A DNA stretch of 64,000 nucleotides from Jackrogersella multiformis. Its lineage: Eukaryota; Ascomycota; Sordariomycetes; Xylariales; Hypoxylaceae. The notes beneath the pieces are model-generated. The model had not been told where the DNA came from. It saw only the letters and a program-made list of their open reading frames with translations, and did not search any database. The position numbers and the translations under genes are program-made. The stretch's first letter is position 1; each line of letters begins with the position of its first letter. The stretch spans positions 992,001 to 1,056,000 of the forward strand of contig CADCXD010000011.1 of assembly GCA_902806575.1 (NCBI GenBank), read 5' to 3'. Shown in pieces: positions 12,531-24,019 of this stretch.

Positions 12531-13758
12531 GAAAAAGCTCTTTACGCGCCATACGTAATTACTTGCATATCTGCATACTTAATTACTACCTACCTTAGGT
12601 ACCGGTATGTAAGATGATAGATCTCCATATAAACGCGCCAAGACTCTCTCTTCCTCCTCCTCCTTTCTTCGTCTCACTCTGATTTCCCACTGAGAACCCT
12701 GCGACTGTTGAACAGAACAATTTCTGCAAGCCGGCTTATAGCTGCAAGCCTCTTCACCACTTTAAGCTAACCAATAGCTCGAATATCAAGCTCGCTATGA
12801 TTAATTGAAGATTTCCTCGATTTTTTCCGAGCTCCGCACGCGAATCAAATCAGCAGTCAGAGATGAGCATCTGCGTAGTTCAGGATCAGAATTCTCCGAT
12901 AGGTCTTTTGTCGACAGCGATACCATGACGGCGAAAGCCCCAACGTAGGTATTGTATCTACCCAGTTGGTAGCGAACTATGCTGCAATTAGACAGGGTCT
13001 ATCTGAATATAGCCTATCTAGTGTCATCAAAGCTAACATTTCAAAAAGTTAACGGTAATCATAAGATACTAGGTAGCTATGTAATATGTAGTTCAGAATG
13101 AGGCAATACCAGTCCATCGATTTTTTTATTCCTACCTCCTATTATCATTCGTCATTCTAGCTGAGAGGCTAGGATGGTTGCATGGAAATACTGACTACTC
13201 ACTTAGGTTTTTAAGTAAGGGCGGTCTACATTTGCTTCATCCCCTATTTCCTACATAGGTAGAAGAGAGGCACGGAAGCAGGAAGTATAAAAAATAAAAA
13301 ATAAAAACCTACCCAGCCCCCATTTTGGCGTCAGCAGCTGCTGAGGTTTCCACAATCTCCGAGCTACTGCGTTATTATATCAAGCGATTTCGGTTATGCA
13401 CGATACGACTCATTTGGGAAAGCCACAAGCTATCCAAGTTGTCAATCGACAGATTACTGCGTCCACCTACACATGTTATTTTCACGAAGAACATTCATTG
13501 CCTATTCCCAACATTCACCTAACTACCAGTCTTGTGTGTAATGCATAATTCGTATCTTGAATATCGCCGCCGTCAACTTAAACGGCGGTTTCTACGTCCA
13601 TAAAGACAGTCCGTTACATATTACAACTCCTCTCATTCTACTCAACATATCAATAGTAGTTTGGCGTCTGGATCTCATGGGTATGGGCAAAGCACTATGG
13701 GTATTCGAACAAATTGTACTCTGGCTTTCTTTTTCTCATGACGAGACTTTCGCTCGCG

Positions 13759-15607
13759 CTAGCGCCGTACTGTTCGATCCCCTACATCTCGATAACTTTC
13801 ATCCTCAAACGCATCCTTTTTCAGGAAGTCCTCTCGCCATAGAGGGGGGTTATTACTTCTCCAATAATTACCCTTCCGCGGTTCTATGAATGTGTTATCT
13901 CTGGATTTCGTGATAACGCGTTGTTTAGATTCATCAAATTCGTACTTCGTGATCGATAATTCACTCTTCCCACGCACTTTGGAACAATCTTTATCAATGA
14001 AGACTGATTGTCCATCATCTCCGGCGCGATGCTTGAATATCACCTGATCAGGCGTCGTTGCCCGGTCTCGCAATTCTTTAAATCGCTTTGGATAATTCAG
14101 ATCCAAGATGGCATCTGAATCATATCGTAAATGTGCCGGCATGCGTCTCGCTCCCAGCACGTCTCTGCGATCCTCCCCGAGCCAAAATTCATACATTGTC
14201 GGCGCCGAGGACATGTAGCATGAGTCGAACGGCAACATACCGCTCAGGCGATCAGAAAACCTCACATTGGTCGCCTTGTTAGGGTCAACGACGACAGGAC
14301 ACAAACCTCCAAGCATCCGTGGCTTTTGAGACCATACCGCCTGCTGATCTTCGCCGACGATGGTGTCGCCTGATTCTGAACAGACTGAGACATGTAGTTC
14401 GAAAAATCTACGTATGATAACTTCTGTGACCGTTGTGATCTTCGTGATACCTTGCGCAGGGTACCACCTCAAGTTGACATTTAGATACTGGAGATCGTGA
14501 ATAGGCAAAATTGGATAGGTTGCTCCGCAGTCCAAGAGCGTTTTGAGGTGGCATGTCGCTATTGGACTTGACGGCGGTTTCGTGTCGCCAACGACGTCTT
14601 TGTGAGTCGTCGCATCCTCTCTGCTCACTTTTCTCCTGTCAACGGAAAATCTTAGATACACAGGGTAGTTTCCGATATTATAACTCCCTCTTCCGTAGCT
14701 TCGGTTAAGGCACAGTCCCTTCTTTGCGAGCGCTATGGATCCCCCTTCGGCTAAGGGCGGTTCGTGCCAGAGCCAGCCCGGACCAAATCTTTCACGGTAG
14801 CGGTCAAGCCTCTCCTGTCTGTCTTCACAGAAGGATCGGTACGTGGGACATACATCAACAATGTGGCCGGAGTAGATGAGCGTGAATTTGTCCGTATACT
14901 CTATCTCTCCCGATTGATACCCTTGGATAGCAGCTCGAATATTGACTTCCTCAGCTTCACACTGGGAAGTGTCGAGGGCCCAGTTCAGCATCTCCAGACG
15001 TTCTCCAATACGATTATTCTTTTCTCGCTGGTTTCTAGAAACGCGGCGTTAATAAATGTTCTACGACACATGTAACAAATCCTATTACTGCAATGCTGGC
15101 TTACTCTGGTATATTGTTTTCTTCATTATCCTCCAATTCTGACCTCTCCCTTATCAGCCTTTCGAGAATTTTCTGGTGATGAGCGGCTTCGTCTGGCGAA
15201 TTTTCTTCATGATATTTGACAATATACCGGTGGCGTTCGATCTCGCGATCTTTTTCCTCGATGTAGCTCAAGTTCTCTCCTACATCACCAATGACTATGG
15301 TCTCCCACGGCTTCCGCTCCCGATTGACTTCAGTCTCTGTCGGCACTGGCTCAGTTATACCTGCTCCTTGTTCTGTTGTCTGGGGCATATTTGAGCTGGT
15401 TGCTTTAGATTCCTCGTCCTTCATCTTTTCACTGGAGTCCTGCTGACCCCTTAACCGAAGCCTACGCTGCTGTCGAGCCCTGCGCTCGTCTTCCGGCATC
15501 CCTCGTCTTCCTCCTCGCCGATGGCGTTGGGATGGACCGCCCTCGGATTGTTGTTGTGGAGGAGGGCCCTGGGGACCTTCCGGTGGCTGACCATCACCAG
15601 GCATCAT
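13759..15607 (-). CDS. Retropepsin-like aspartic protease domain protein, 592 aa
   Basis: Two exons, 15,607-15,105 and 15,034-13,759, are joined across a 70 bp intron (15,035-15,104; donor GTAAGC, branch ATTAACG, acceptor TTTCTAG); the join restores one 592-codon frame. The start is the first of two adjacent ATGs at 15,607. Order of parts: a Pro/Gln/Gly-rich, then Arg-rich basic N-terminus (about 1-60, RHRRGGRRG), a charged helical segment (about 115-200) likely to be coiled coil, then a folded C-terminal half. Around residue 336 the sequence LLDCGATYPILP matches the retropepsin-type D-[ST]-G-A active-site loop with Cys in place of Ser/Thr. Downstream SGMLPFDSCY could be the paired hydrophobic-G element. 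There is no reverse transcriptase, integrase or zinc knuckle. It is transcribed away from the 1,642-aa gene across a shared 630 bp region. Proteolytic activity is unproven. It could be a domesticated Gag-protease remnant or a cellular family; I do not know its function. Confidence 0.7.
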
Positions 15608-16238
15608 GATCTATCTTCCCCGCGAATCTTCAAATTGTCATGGGTAGTTTTCATTAATTTGTAACTTTTCTACTTGGTTCTATAGTATAATTACAAGACA
15701 ATTGCTACGCTTACCGTCAGTTCCGGCCAACAACTAGCAAAGAATGCTGACCCCGGTCTAACACCGAACACCGCAAACGGAAAACTACAGATCGGTTCGA
15801 GCTTCTTATGCATTTGTCTCACCTCCTACGCTAAGAATCTACAATAGCATTCTTTGTTGAAATCGGCTTTTGGTGAAAGAAAGCCCCAATCACCTCTGGA
15901 ATGCTTAGCTCCCACCACTAGTGACCTTGCGAATTCCTCGCAATGGGAGTCAAGTATTACAGCTTCTCCTAGACAGTTCGTCGCGAGCGGAAGTCACAAT
16001 TTTTCTTCCCGCCCCTTTCTTCTTACTTATCTACCATAGTCTAATGACAATCCTGCGCTAATTGCGAACAAAAACGATCTGACGAATTGTCCTGACTGAC
16101 GATGAATTTCGCCCAGTAAACTGGAATCTTTGGACACACTGTTGGATTTATTGTAACTCATTATAGGATTTTGCGCAGACTGCGATATCGAATCAAGGAG
16201 CTAAGAGTAGTCAGGCCTGGAACGGTTTACCGGAGACG
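15608..16238. promoter_or_regulatory. Divergent promoter region between retropepsin-like gene and 1,642-aa gene
   Basis: These 631 bp separate two ATGs pointing away from each other. I see no convincing reading frame and no obvious long inverted repeat. The arrangement suggests co-regulation of the two genes, which is inference only. Confidence 0.55.
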
Positions 16239-19200
16239 ATGGCGAACCTGATATCCCAAATAACGGACCCTCCTCCAGCGGATGCCGAGGACGCTATAAT
16301 TCCAGACGTGGTCAGAGGCCCTGGCGGGAGAGATCCTAATGTTACACTGCCACGTATTCTGCACTTCCTCACCGACGAAGATGTCTACAGACTCCCGGGG
16401 TGGCACCATAAACTTAAGCTGGTTAGCGAATATCTTCAAGAAGCCCACGCTGCTTGCTCTCGAGGTGACCTCGGCTACGAATCTGAAAATATTCGCGCAT
16501 TGTTGGAAGATGCAATCATCTTAGTAAAGACTCATCTGAACTTCGAAGATTGGAAAAATGGCCAAACTGAATGGTCAATGCTATCATTCTCTAGCCAGCC
16601 TACTAGCCGACGCCTACCGAATTTTCCAGATTCACATATTCGATCAAACTCTGATAAGTCGCGATATAAGCGCAGGCGAATCGATTACTGCCCTCGCCCT
16701 ATTGTCGGCGATACACCATTCCCTGCGCTGTCTAGAGGGGGGAAAGATGTCATTAAATACTATATAGCGGCCGAGGAACTTTTCTTCAACAAGGCCATTG
16801 GTTCTCAGAGCCAAGATGACGGTGCTGTCAATGGGTTCCAGCTCGATAATGATCAGTATGAACGCTGTATCAGGGGTGGCCTCAAGGAAACCCGTAACTT
16901 AGCGCCAGGAAAACTCGCCGAAGACATCCCAAATATCACTTTGGATAACGCTGGGTATACTACAACCGGCCCCTCGACTAGACCTTCGAACCTCCTACAG
17001 GAATTCTGCACTTCGCGAGGATGGCAAAGAGCCGCGCTCCAGCAGTGTCTAAATATGTTCACCAACCACGAGAATAGAGTTATCAATACTCCGTGGCGTC
17101 GAGTGGTCCTCCCTTTCAAGGAGCCTGTCGCGATGCCCAAGGAGATATGCTACCACCCTCGAGCGCTCCCACCTGAGAAGGTGCCCGATTCGCTCAAAGA
17201 TCCCTTCCCTTGGGTCTATAATTACAGCCAATACCGAGAGCTCACAAACGTCCTAGCCGGTTGGCAGCGCCGTCGCTACAATAATGATCACTGGTATAAT
17301 CCCCAGAGATCCGCTCTGCCCAACAACTTTCAAGGTCCCTACCGCTATAATGGTCTTTCGATATACGACGAGTACTGGCTCAAAATGGGATCATACCTGA
17401 ACCGGCTGCATGTATATCTTCAGAAAACATTCGAGAAAGCCCCTCGGGTTTTCTTGCTAGCCATTCTAAGAGATATTCAAGCCGGAATGGCATGGCGGCC
17501 TGGCCAGCCGGTAACTACTAGAAACACCCGTCGAGACATCATGAGGCGTAAGGATGCCGACTGGACGTCAGATAAACATCATTTGGTTGAGGACCCGGGG
17601 CTGTTACTTCTTGATGAAGCCGATGCTGCTTGGCTGAGATTTCTGTGTCAACCCGCTCGTACCACAGAAATGTGCGATCCGAACCTACGACCGGCAGACA
17701 ACCTCGCTATACTTTTCGATGGCCGGCTCCAGAGCTTCCTCAATGACCACTATGTGTCTGGTAGCTCTGGATTGAAAGAAGCTGGCGATATATTCAACCC
17801 AGATGCAGAGGCATGGGTGACCAGTCAGGAGGAAAACCAACCAACTCTTGATCAAGCGTTGGAGTATATAAACGGGGGCGGAGCTCCAGGGTCTCCTGGG
17901 AACGAGATTTACCAGTTCACACATGCGCAAGGCGTGCGCTACATTCAATTGCTTTCGTCTCTGAACCGAGTCAGGTTAGTTTCATTAGTTGATACTATGC
18001 TCAGACTCTCGTTAACATGAATTAGGTACCGAGAGAGGCATGATCCGGCAACTGGTACCACGGCCATACTTATCGGTAGACCGCAGTACACTATTTTCCC
18101 TGAGCATCGCGTCTATTGGCGTCATAGAGACATACAGTCGTTCGTCAGAAACCAGGGCACATATCGGCAAAATATGATCAACCACCTAGTAGATGCGTAT
18201 CAGCTCAACGAGTTAAACAATGCGACGGAGGATCATTATCGTGATATCCTCGATCATCTTGGTAATGCCGCATTACCTGGTGAATTAGCAAAGATACCAC
18301 TGCCTCTGAACGCTTCAGACCCGAATCTACAGCTGCTAGCATCAGGAATCCATGATGAACTGAATTGGATCCAGGGCTCGTATCCGGAGACCGGGCGGGA
18401 GAACGAACGCCAGGAGCCCAGTTGGTCAGATCTAGCTGCCTGGGATCAATTGGGTGAGATGGCCCGCAATATAGGGCACGATCTACCAATTCCAGAAAGG
18501 ACGGTTCAGTTCTTTCGCAACCTTGCCAATCGTATGGGCGTTACAATGGCACACGTGGAAGGAATCAAAAGTCGACTTCAGTATACAGTGCCTAGCAATG
18601 TACCTGGACGGCAAGGGGCAACCTGGAACCCAATCTCAAGAGACGCCTTCATACAGGAGCACATCCATTGGCGGCAAACCATCCAATACGGCGTGGGTGA
18701 AATAGAATTCAAGCCGCCAACGATCCAGCGTGTCCTCGAAAAATCAGATCCCATCCAATCACTTCAGAATCAATTCAAAGATAGGGGCGCAACGACAGTT
18801 ATTCGAGAGGGGATGATCAACAACTGCGTCGAGAACCACAATACAATGTATCCTAGCCGTAAGACCGTCGTTGAGGACTCATCAGGTTATCACATCAATG
18901 GCCGAGATTACCAACCAGACAATATGTACGAAGGTTACAAACGGCCAGCCCTCTTCAAATGGGCCACTCCAACACAGAGACTATACCAAGCACCGTTCAC
19001 CCGCGCCACGTTCTTTTCCATGAGGCGCTGGCCACTTAGTCGCCAGCGGCAAGACGTGCAGGAATTCCTTCTTACACGACAGGACGAACCTTTGAGAATA
19101 AACCCGAGCCTTCCAGACCAAAAGTTTGGTATTCTAACACCCAGAATACCTGAACGTCACAGGCAGCGACAGTATGCTGGCCAGCCAATTGCCAGGCCGC

Positions 19201-21323
19201 AGGGCCGAGAGCCTCAGGATTTGGGAACAAAGAATACGCCTTCGGATCAAGGGACAAAGGCCCCCATGGGAACAAAGGAGTCTCAAGGCACAAAGCAGAC
19301 GCAAACGACAAAGGTCCCTGGGTCTACAAAGCCCCCAGTTGGGACAACTACCCAACAGCCCCCCGGGACAACAGCAACCGGACTGCCAACACCTCCAAAT
19401 CCCACACAGTCTAAACGCACAAAAGTAACCAAAACACCACCACCTCAGCCGCCCTCTCTCACACAGCCTCAGTTTATAACTACAACTAGACAGCCGCTAG
19501 CTACACCTCCCACAGATACTGAAGGTGCAATCGGTATGGCGGCCATAGCTTCTCAACCAAGCCCACAATGGGGTGCTCAACCGGGTGCTCAACCGGGTGC
19601 TCAAACGAGTCCTTTCAGACCGCAGACGGGCGTTCCTAAAAACCAGAGAAAGGAGGCAAAGTTGGTTCCCATCACCCGACCAACGGAGCGCTTCATACCG
19701 GGACCTGCAGTGTTCCCCATGGCTGAGACCCTCCTACAGCAGTTCGCCCTCAGTCGAAATCTAGAATCCTGTAAGCTAGTAACCGCTCGCGTCTAAACTT
19801 CCTTACGGCGTTTCCTACTCACTGTCGTTGGAATCTCGATCGACCTTGTAACATTTGCTAACCTACTCATCGTAGTGATCTACCCCGAGCCAAAGCTAAA
19901 CTTCTTCCAGAAGATAGGCAGGGCATATATGAACCTGACGACGGTCAAGGCGCCCCTGGTCCCCTTGCTGCCGCCGACGAGGGATTACGACATACCTCGT
20001 AGCAATCCCAACAAGCGCAAGATCCCGGCCGAATTTATCCTCCAGCCCGGCGTAGATGCCCGGAAGAGGGCGAAGGTAGAAGCCGAGCGCCAGAAGGCTG
20101 AGCGTCAAAAGGCTGCGATTGATGATCCTAAATCTGCCACGAAGACTGGTACGCTGAACCCTGCTGGAGTTGTCGACATAGGATCTGTTCAACGTCCAGA
20201 AGTGATTGTCCAACCTCCAGTAACTGCTCAACCTCAAGGAAAGTGGTTTCAGCCTAAACAGCCTGCCCCTAGCGGAACCCAACTTGGTGAAAAATTAGAT
20301 TTGAGTAAGCTTCTTTTAACTCCACCTACATCATCACCTTTCCGCAAGACAGGTCCTTTCGGTCAGTCTTATAGCGGAACTCAGCCTGGCACAGTCCCGA
20401 GTAGACTTGCCGGACCGTCTTCTAGCGAATCTCGGCCTGATAGCACAGACCCGAGTGGACTTTTCGGTCAGTCTTCTACCGGAACTCAGCCTAGCACAGT
20501 CCCAAGTGCCAGGACTAGTGCTGGTTCCCAGGAGAAACACGTCAGTTTTGCCGACGCTGATAAACCATCATCCACCGGTCAGCCAAAGAATGATAACGCA
20601 GAGAAAGTAGCTGCAGCGATAGCGGAGCGGGATCGGCAAATTAAAGAAGCACGGGAGATCCTACAGCAGCAACGGCTACTGCAGGAAGAGCAACGGAAGC
20701 TACGACAGCAGCAGGAGACGCAGCCTCGGTCTCTGCGCCAGTCTCTGCTTCGGCAGCAGCTTCGATCTAAGCAGCAGCCTCAACCTGAGCAGCAGCCTGA
20801 ACCTGAGCAGCTGCCTCAACCTCAGCGGCAACAGCTTCGATTTAAGCAGCAGCCTCAACCTCGGCAGCAGCCACAACAGCAGTCTTGGCCTCAGAGGACC
20901 CAAATAGAAATCGACCTACCAAATGGGTATAATATCTATAAGGACGGGGGGCGCTCCGAGTATGGAGCCTTCGAGGCTTTGTTTTACAGCCTGGTTGCGC
21001 AAGCGATAGGAGAAGAATGGTTCCCGGCAAGCCCCTCTGAGCTGTATGAATCCTTCAACACAGAAATACCACTGGATTACCCTTTTTTGCCGGACCCGCT
21101 CAACTACGCGAACATGTACGCCAGTATCGAGAGGGCCAACGCGGGGATACAGTGGTGGACGACTAAGGGCAAAGGAGCCGGACATCCCATCCAGATCGCC
21201 ATTATGCAAAGCGACGGCCAAGAGAGGTACTTGCCCTGCGCCTACAACGAATCTGACGGGATATGCCGCGTCTGGCTCTACTTCAACGTACCGGACGATG
21301 TCTGGGTCATAGAACCTGTCTAG
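16239..21323 (+). CDS. Large uncharacterised protein, 1,642 aa, with Thr/Pro- and Gln-rich linkers and a possible OTU-like C-terminal domain
   Basis: Three exons (16,239-17,974; 18,026-19,770; 19,876-21,323) join cleanly across introns of 51 bp (acceptor AATTAG) and 105 bp (branch GCTAAC, acceptor CGTAG) to give 1,643 codons including the stop. I do not recognise the first ~950 residues: they look globular, are rich in Trp/Tyr/Arg and carry a basic cluster KRRRID near residue 147. Residues about 950-1,110 are Thr/Pro/Gly-rich with repeated GTK and GAQP units. About 1,160-1,500 hold basic stretches (RKRAKVEAERQKAERQK), imperfect FGQS..GTQP repeats and a Gln-rich helix. The last ~138 residues (1,505-1,642) form a distinct domain starting DGGRSEYGAFEALFYSL and ending DDVWVIEPV, whose layout recalls OTU-type folds, but the expected Cys and His are missing. 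Several basic clusters suggest a nuclear protein. Its function is unknown. Confidence 0.7.
19587..19616 (+). repeat. In-frame GGTGCTCAACCG tandem repeat
   Basis: A 12 bp unit encoding G-A-Q-P occurs two and a half to three times inside the large gene. It adds to the low-complexity linker and is a likely site of length polymorphism. Confidence 0.85.
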
Positions 21324-21749
21324 CTGGAATCAATTTCCGGCCCCAAAGGTAGAAAAGGTGGCTCCTAGCTGCTGACGCGAGATTGTAGACTTTTTCTTTG
21401 TGTCGGACTTAAGTAGTTAGTACTTCACTGCATCGCTACTTCATTCCTTCATTAGTTTTGGTGAATATTTTCTTTGTTTTTTTTCCGTGTTTTTTTCTTC
21501 TTCCCTTTTCCTTTGTAGATGGGAGGGCTGATGAGAGAGAGAGGAGACTTCTACCTTTCCGTGTGGTCGGTGGTGGTTTTCAGGGGTAGAGGAAGGCCTG
21601 TCAATCCGTACGTACTCTAGAGTTTCTAATAAAAGGGGTAGTTGTCCACTGCGTGTTAAGGCTGCCTAGTCTATTGATCTATATATTATTTTACTGTGAC
21701 ATGACAACCCTAGTCTCCTGCCATAACTTTACATTTACCATCCATCTAT
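21324..21749. other. Intergenic, convergent 3' ends
   Basis: The 3' region between the 1,642-aa gene and the convergent MDR oxidoreductase gene. It has T-rich runs at 21,460-21,520 and an AATAAAA at about 21,629. No gene is seen. Confidence 0.5.
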
Positions 21750-23014
21750 CTACCTCCTACCTCCTATCACAATCCTCACAACCAGCTTCCCCACGCCGCC
21801 CTTCCCCGTAGCCACCATCTGCGCCTCCCGTCTCAGCGCCTCCACGTCCTCGAGCTGCACAACCCTCTTGACGGTCCTGACCTTCCCCGTAGCCATGATC
21901 TCGCCCGCGCGCTCGAGGTCCTCGCGCACGCCCAGGTCGCCCGAGTGGAACTCGTGCTTGACGTTCGTGCCGCGCAGCCGGAACGCGTACCACGTCTGCG
22001 CCAGCCACGCGAAGGCGTACACAGACAGCGGCAGCGGCGGCAGCATCTGGCGCAGAAGCGCCGGCGCCGGCACGCTCGCGATCGATGCCACGACGCCGGT
22101 GTCGCGGCGCGCGAGCGCGAACGTGGCCCCCACGCCGAACTGCGCGTTGTACACGAAGTCCACGGTGCCAGCGGGGATCGCGTCCGTCAGCTTCCCGTGC
22201 GCGGTGTAGTCGACGACGCGGTCGGCGAGGCCGGGCAGGAGCTCGTGCACGAGCCGGAGCTTCGGCGCGGACACCGTGGTGATCAGCGTCTCGACGCCGT
22301 ACACGTTCTTCAGCATCTGCACGGCCGCGGACCCCGTCGCGCTCAGCGCTCCCGACACGAACGCCGTCTTCCCCTCCAACCCGCCGGCCACGCCGTTCTG
22401 GCGCATGAGCCGCAGGCCTATCTCGATGGTCTGGAGGCACGTCACGACGCTGCCGAGGTTGCACATGTCCTCGAAGCTGCAGTTGGCCGGCTTGAGCAGC
22501 GCGAGGTCCTCCTTCGCCACCGCGTACTCGGAGCAGAACCCCGGCGCGTCTAGCAGGTTCATGGGCCTGCGCCGTCCGAACACGTAGACCGGGTCGCCGG
22601 GCTTGAATCGACTTACGGAGGGGCCGACCGAGATGACGATGCCGGCCGCTTCGATGCCGATTTTGTGGGGAAATCTATACAAGGTTACTTTCTTTTCGTC
22701 GTTACTCTCTTCTCAATACAAAAATAAAATAAAATAAATTAAAATGTAACATACTCTATATTACCAAACACATACTTCGTCCCTCCCCTCGAGATCTGCA
22801 TGTCGCCCGTCGCTATACCGGCGGCGTGTACCTTGATCAACATGTCGTCGGGGTCCTTTATCTGCGGCACGGGCATATCGGCGACTTCCCATTCTGTGGG
22901 AAAGCCGTACCTGTGCGTCACGAGGGAGCGCATCGTGTCTGGTATCGTCGCCATTTTTACGCCTTTATATTCTACTTGTTCCCTTCTTTCCGATGTATTG
23001 TTAGTTACGGTCAT
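21750..23014 (-). CDS. Zinc-less MDR superfamily quinone oxidoreductase-like enzyme, 394 aa
   Basis: NADPH-dependent medium-chain dehydrogenase/reductase of the quinone-oxidoreductase (zeta-crystallin-like) type; substrate unknown. Exons 23,014-22,755 and 22,674-21,750 join across an 80 bp AT-rich intron (22,675-22,754; GTATGT to TATAG), giving FGNIEFPHKIGIEAAGIV, the usual GroES-like entry into the catalytic core. Landmarks are IKVHAAGIATGD in the N-terminal domain, RFKPGDPVYVFG, and a Rossmann turn VSGALSATGSAAVQ near residue 210. The structural-zinc cysteines of alcohol dehydrogenases are absent, as expected for this branch. The ATG at 23,012-23,014 is used; a second ATG 20 codons in (MATIPDTMRS) is an equally plausible start. 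Exon 2 is much richer in GC at third positions than exon 1 or the neighbours, which creates long spurious open frames on both strands. It converges on the 1,642-aa gene. Confidence 0.85.
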
Positions 23015-24019
23015 GTAAGTTGACTATGAAGCTCTAAGCTATAACAGACGGCACTAGGTAGGGACGGCTTCGTTGATGAGCGGACTGAGTAGTGAGATTT
23101 GAGTAATACGGCGAAGGACAGCAATGAAGAGAAATACGGAATTATATGTATTTCAGTCTCGAAAGGCTCCAGCGGACACGTTGTCATATACATATATAAA
23201 TAACCGGCGCCGCCGACCCTAGGAATCGGTGGCCTTCGGCGGTGGACCCACCGAATCTTCCCCACCGAGCCCGCCGAACCCGCCGAACGCTCCTGCCGAT
23301 GTGAACCTACCTCAGTTGATTTGATTTGCAACGGCATGTTCTAGAATGTCACGTAGTATGGGTTCAATATTTAGTGCTTATATCTACCAGGTATATATTT
23401 TATTATTAATATTAGACAACAAGAAGCAAAAGTAGGCTTCAGGTTCGTCATTTCACCTTCATCAGTAATATTAGGCGCTCATGATAGTACCTATGTATGT
23501 AATATTCGTTTCATACAGTATAAATTAATCCAAACTAACCTACGTAGGTACAAAACATCCATACCCGCCTAATTCGAAGAATCACTACCGGATAGTTAGG
23601 GCAGTATACTAGAATTTACTATTACAGAGGGGAACAAAGATCAATTATAATACGTTTTCATTGCCATGACATCATGCTCCTAAGTACCCTAGGAATGCTA
23701 CCGAATTCATAACTGCTGGCATCAACTTGAAAAAACCCTCCAGCAGCCAACTGTAGGCAATCAAGAATCATGTAGAGCAAAGTTGGGTTTTCAACACCCC
23801 TTACCAGCCAATTCCGATTCCCTCAACATATCTCTCTCTCTCATAAGACGTAAGTACAACAGCAAGAGCAACACCTAACCTCGTAGAACACCGTTTGTCT
23901 CCCCTTGCCGTGAACCGTGCATCCTAATCCTCGTCGCTCCATTATATCTCGTCTCATATGACCAATCCTAAAGCACCAAGTCCCAGTGCAAGTCCTCCAT
24001 AGAATACCCGTCCTAGGAC
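23015..24019. other. Intergenic
   Basis: No supportable gene. A CCGCCGA-rich block at 23,205-23,295 and weak copies of the TACCTAGGTA-type motif (for example CCTACGTAGGTAC near 23,540) are present. The left part is the promoter of the MDR gene and the right part the 3' flank of the IQGAP gene. Confidence 0.5.

Larger units (their letters stand above)
761..13758. other. 13 kb gene-poor tract with dispersed short palindromes
   Basis: I find no reading frame here with recognisable domains, convincing splice structure or gene-like codon use; the frames present are short, mutually overlapping and low in complexity. I found no tRNA B-box with matching acceptor stems and no rRNA by eye. The tract contains many copies of a motif built on TACCTAGGTA (entered separately), a few microsatellites (CATC near 5,451-5,480, GTAT near 9,616-9,632, GGAAAA at about 12,495-12,530), and a three-copy GGAGGTTA run at about 2,095-2,119. 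The first 1-2 kb presumably holds the promoter and 5' leader of the cyclin gene; a CT-rich stretch is visible at 1,620-1,690. Base composition looks mixed rather than extremely AT-rich, so it does not resemble a heavily RIP-mutated transposon graveyard. Confidence 0.6.

Noticed and set aside
2821..13070. CRISPR array or telomeric repeat reading of the TACCTAGGTA motifs
   Set aside because: Copies are irregularly spaced over kilobases, variable in length and palindromic, with no spacer periodicity; the unit is not TTAGGG.
761..13758. tRNA or 5S rRNA genes
   Set aside because: GGTTCGA-like strings (for example near 1,891 and 9,424) lack the rest of the B-box and matching stems.
13557..13889. 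110-codon plus-strand frame overlapping the retropepsin-like gene
   Set aside because: Antisense at its 3' half, no motif, no splice or promoter support.
13759..21323. Ordinary LTR retrotransposon
   Set aside because: Only a retropepsin-like loop is present; no reverse transcriptase, RNase H, integrase, zinc knuckle or readable terminal repeats, and both genes have spliceosomal introns.
21757..22464. 235-codon Arg/Ala-rich frame, and 202-codon frame on the other strand
   Set aside because: Both overlap the GC-rich exon of the MDR oxidoreductase, which has clear homology features; these frames have none.
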